Assembly: GCF_002754475.1 (NCBI RefSeq)
Contig: NZ_PEFL01000001.1
Coordinates: forward strand, 2,976,001 to 3,040,000
Origin: Comamonas sp. 26
GTDB lineage: Bacteria; Pseudomonadota; Gammaproteobacteria; Burkholderiales; Burkholderiaceae_C
Length of the DNA stretch: 64,000 nt
Direction of reading: 5' to 3'
Made by a program: the position numbers and the translations under genes. Numbering within the stretch: position 1 is the first letter of the stretch; every line of letters begins with the position of its first letter. Shown here in pieces: positions 62,935 to 64,000 of the stretch. Under the pieces are notes generated by a model that was not told the DNA's origin, made no database searches, and was given only the letters and a program-made list of their open reading frames with translations.

Positions 62935-64000
62935 TCAAGCCTTGAGTGCAGACAGATCAGGCATGCGATGTGCCCACGGCAAGGCCTGCTCCAGCTGGGC
63001 AGCCAGACGCAGCAAGCGCCCTTCTCCCCCAAAAGGCGCAACAAAGTGAGAGCCGACAGGAATGTTGTCCGCCGTCCAGTGCAGCGGCACCGACATGGCC
63101 GGGTGGCCGCTGATGTTGAACAGCGAAGTAAAGGCCGAGGCGTTCATGGCCTCTGCGGCATAGCTCTGGTATGGCTGATCGAGCCGCAGTGCGCCCAGCA
63201 ACTGAGCGGGCACTGCGGTGGTGGGCGTCAGAATCAGGTCGTATTTGGACAGGAAGGCATCAATCAGCTGCCCCGCCTTGTCAAAACCCGCACGGCCACG
63301 GTACAGCTCCAGCGCTGTGGCTTTTTTAGCAGCTTGCAGTGCGGCCCAGTTCAAGGGCTCCATCTCGTCTTCGCGCACAGCTCGGCCCAGCTGCTTTTCA
63401 CGGTATTCAATGCTGCTGAGCAGGCCTGCGGACATGCCCGGCCCCATGCCGGCAAAGATCTCTGCCACGGGCAGATCGGGCATGGCCTCTTCGAGGATGT
63501 GGCCCATGGCCTCGCAGGCCTTGGCAGCCTTGTCGACAGCAGCCAGGCAATCGGCATGCACGGGTATACCGAAATAATTCTTGCGCCAGATGGCAATGCG
63601 CAGCTTGCGTTCGGGCTTTTGCATCGCTTCGAGGTAGCCGCGCGGCGCATCCGAAGGTGGACGCACACGCGAGCCGAACTCAGGGCCGGCAGTCAGGTCC
63701 AGCAGCAAAGCGGTGTCGCGCACGCTGCGGCTGATGACGTGGTTGACCGAAAGACCGGTTGCGCCATCCAGCGAATTGGGCCCTGCAGGCACACGACCAC
63801 GGCTGGGCTTGAGGCCGAACAGGCCGCAATGCGCAGCCGGGATACGGATGGAGCCACCGCCATCGGTGGCATGGCCCACGGGCAGAATGCCCGCGGCAAT
63901 CGCGGCTGCCGTGCCGCCAGATGAGCCGCCTGTGGTGTGCTTGGTGTTCCAAGGGTTGAGCGTAGCGCCATAGAGCTTGGACTCTGTGGTGGCCGTCATG
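62935..64000 (-). CDS. Amidase-signature family hydrolase, N-terminus outside window
   Basis: About 355 C-terminal residues are visible, with TTGGSSGGTAAAIAAG and DGGGSIRIPAA holding the cis-Ser and nucleophile Ser. The sequence is co-linear with the neighbouring amidase to the last residues (PWAHRMPDLSALKA against PWADRTPDLSVFKA), so this is a tandem duplicate, by eye well over half identical. The first Met visible here (63999) is internal, corresponding to EFGQTPTTES in the complete copy. Any leader peptide is outside the window. Confidence 0.88.
   Translation of the reverse strand, partial: MTATTESKLYGATLNPWNTKHTTGGSSGGTAAAIAAGILPVGHATDGGGSIRIPAAHCGLFGLKPSRGRVPAGPNSLDGATGLSVNHVISRSVRDTALLLDLTAGPEFGSRVRPPSDAPRGYLEAMQKPERKLRIAIWRKNYFGIPVHADCLAAVDKAAKACEAMGHILEEAMPDLPVAEIFAGMGPGMSAGLLSSIEYREKQLGRAVREDEMEPLNWAALQAAKKATALELYRGRAGFDKAGQLIDAFLSKYDLILTPTTAVPAQLLGALRLDQPYQSYAAEAMNASAFTSLFNISGHPAMSVPLHWTADNIPVGSHFVAPFGGEGRLLRLAAQLEQALPWAHRMPDLSALKA

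Overview
The window looks like a chromosomal steroid/bile-acid catabolic island from a Comamonas species close to C. testosteroni. The strongest evidence is an adjacent pair: a 125-residue ketosteroid isomerase with Tyr14, Asp38 and Asp99 in place (23206-23583), and a 257-residue 3-alpha-hydroxysteroid dehydrogenase/carbonyl reductase with Ser114, Tyr155 and Lys159 in place (23648-24421). Both match the classical C. testosteroni enzymes as I remember them. The base composition is GC-rich and the intergenic repeats resemble those of Comamonadaceae. I found no rRNA, tRNA, CRISPR array, insertion sequence, prophage or plasmid functions.

Layout, left to right. (1) 1-9222: a truncated thiolase-like gene, then an envelope module of YCF48-like protein, RND/MMPL transporter and SnoaL-like protein (plus strand). 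Facing it are DUF1329, DUF1302 and a secreted alpha/beta-hydrolase (minus strand). (2) 9223-22030: a long minus-strand run of eleven genes. It resembles the mycobacterial igr side-chain locus: SDR, MaoC-DUF35 fusion (ChsH2-like), acyl-CoA dehydrogenase (ACAD), small MaoC (ChsH1-like), Ltp2-like thiolase, ACAD, acyl-CoA ligase, metallo-beta-lactamase-fold hydrolase, two more ACADs and a second ligase. (3) 22139-35064: enoyl-CoA hydratase, ksi, hsdA, two FMN/Fe-S/FAD reductases, a 7-alpha-HSDH-like SDR, an aldehyde dehydrogenase, an MFS transporter, another SDR and a Rieske oxygenase. (4) 35168-39650: EthD-like protein and MFS transporter, divergent from a D-aminoacylase-like amidohydrolase, then a small secreted protein. 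(5) 39752-50749: a FadD19-like steroid-CoA ligase, MFS transporter, a fused double ACAD, GMC oxidoreductase, FadB-like protein and a thiolase with an apparent frameshift. Together these look like a full beta-oxidation cycle for a longer side chain. (6) 51052-57801: SDR, an alpha-methylacyl-CoA racemase-like protein, a LuxR-type regulator, thiolase, MaoC and IpdF (ring C/D degradation). (7) 58021-64000: an ACAD pair, an SDR and two tandem amidases, the last cut by the window edge.

Working model (inference): steroids enter with help from the DUF1302/DUF1329/MMPL envelope proteins and the MFS carriers. Hydroxyl groups and double bonds are processed by HsdA, KSI, the 7-alpha-HSDH-like SDR and the flavin reductases. 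Side chains are CoA-activated and shortened by thiolytic and/or aldolytic cycles with heteromeric ACADs. IpdF and its neighbours act on the residual C/D rings.

The most interesting unexplained signal is a recurring palindrome, CGTCC-N4-GGACGATG. Recognisable or degenerate copies lie upstream of about a dozen transcription units and usually point the same way relative to the gene. I infer a shared operator for one island-wide regulator; the LuxR-type protein at 53905-55152 is the only regulator in the window and so the first candidate.
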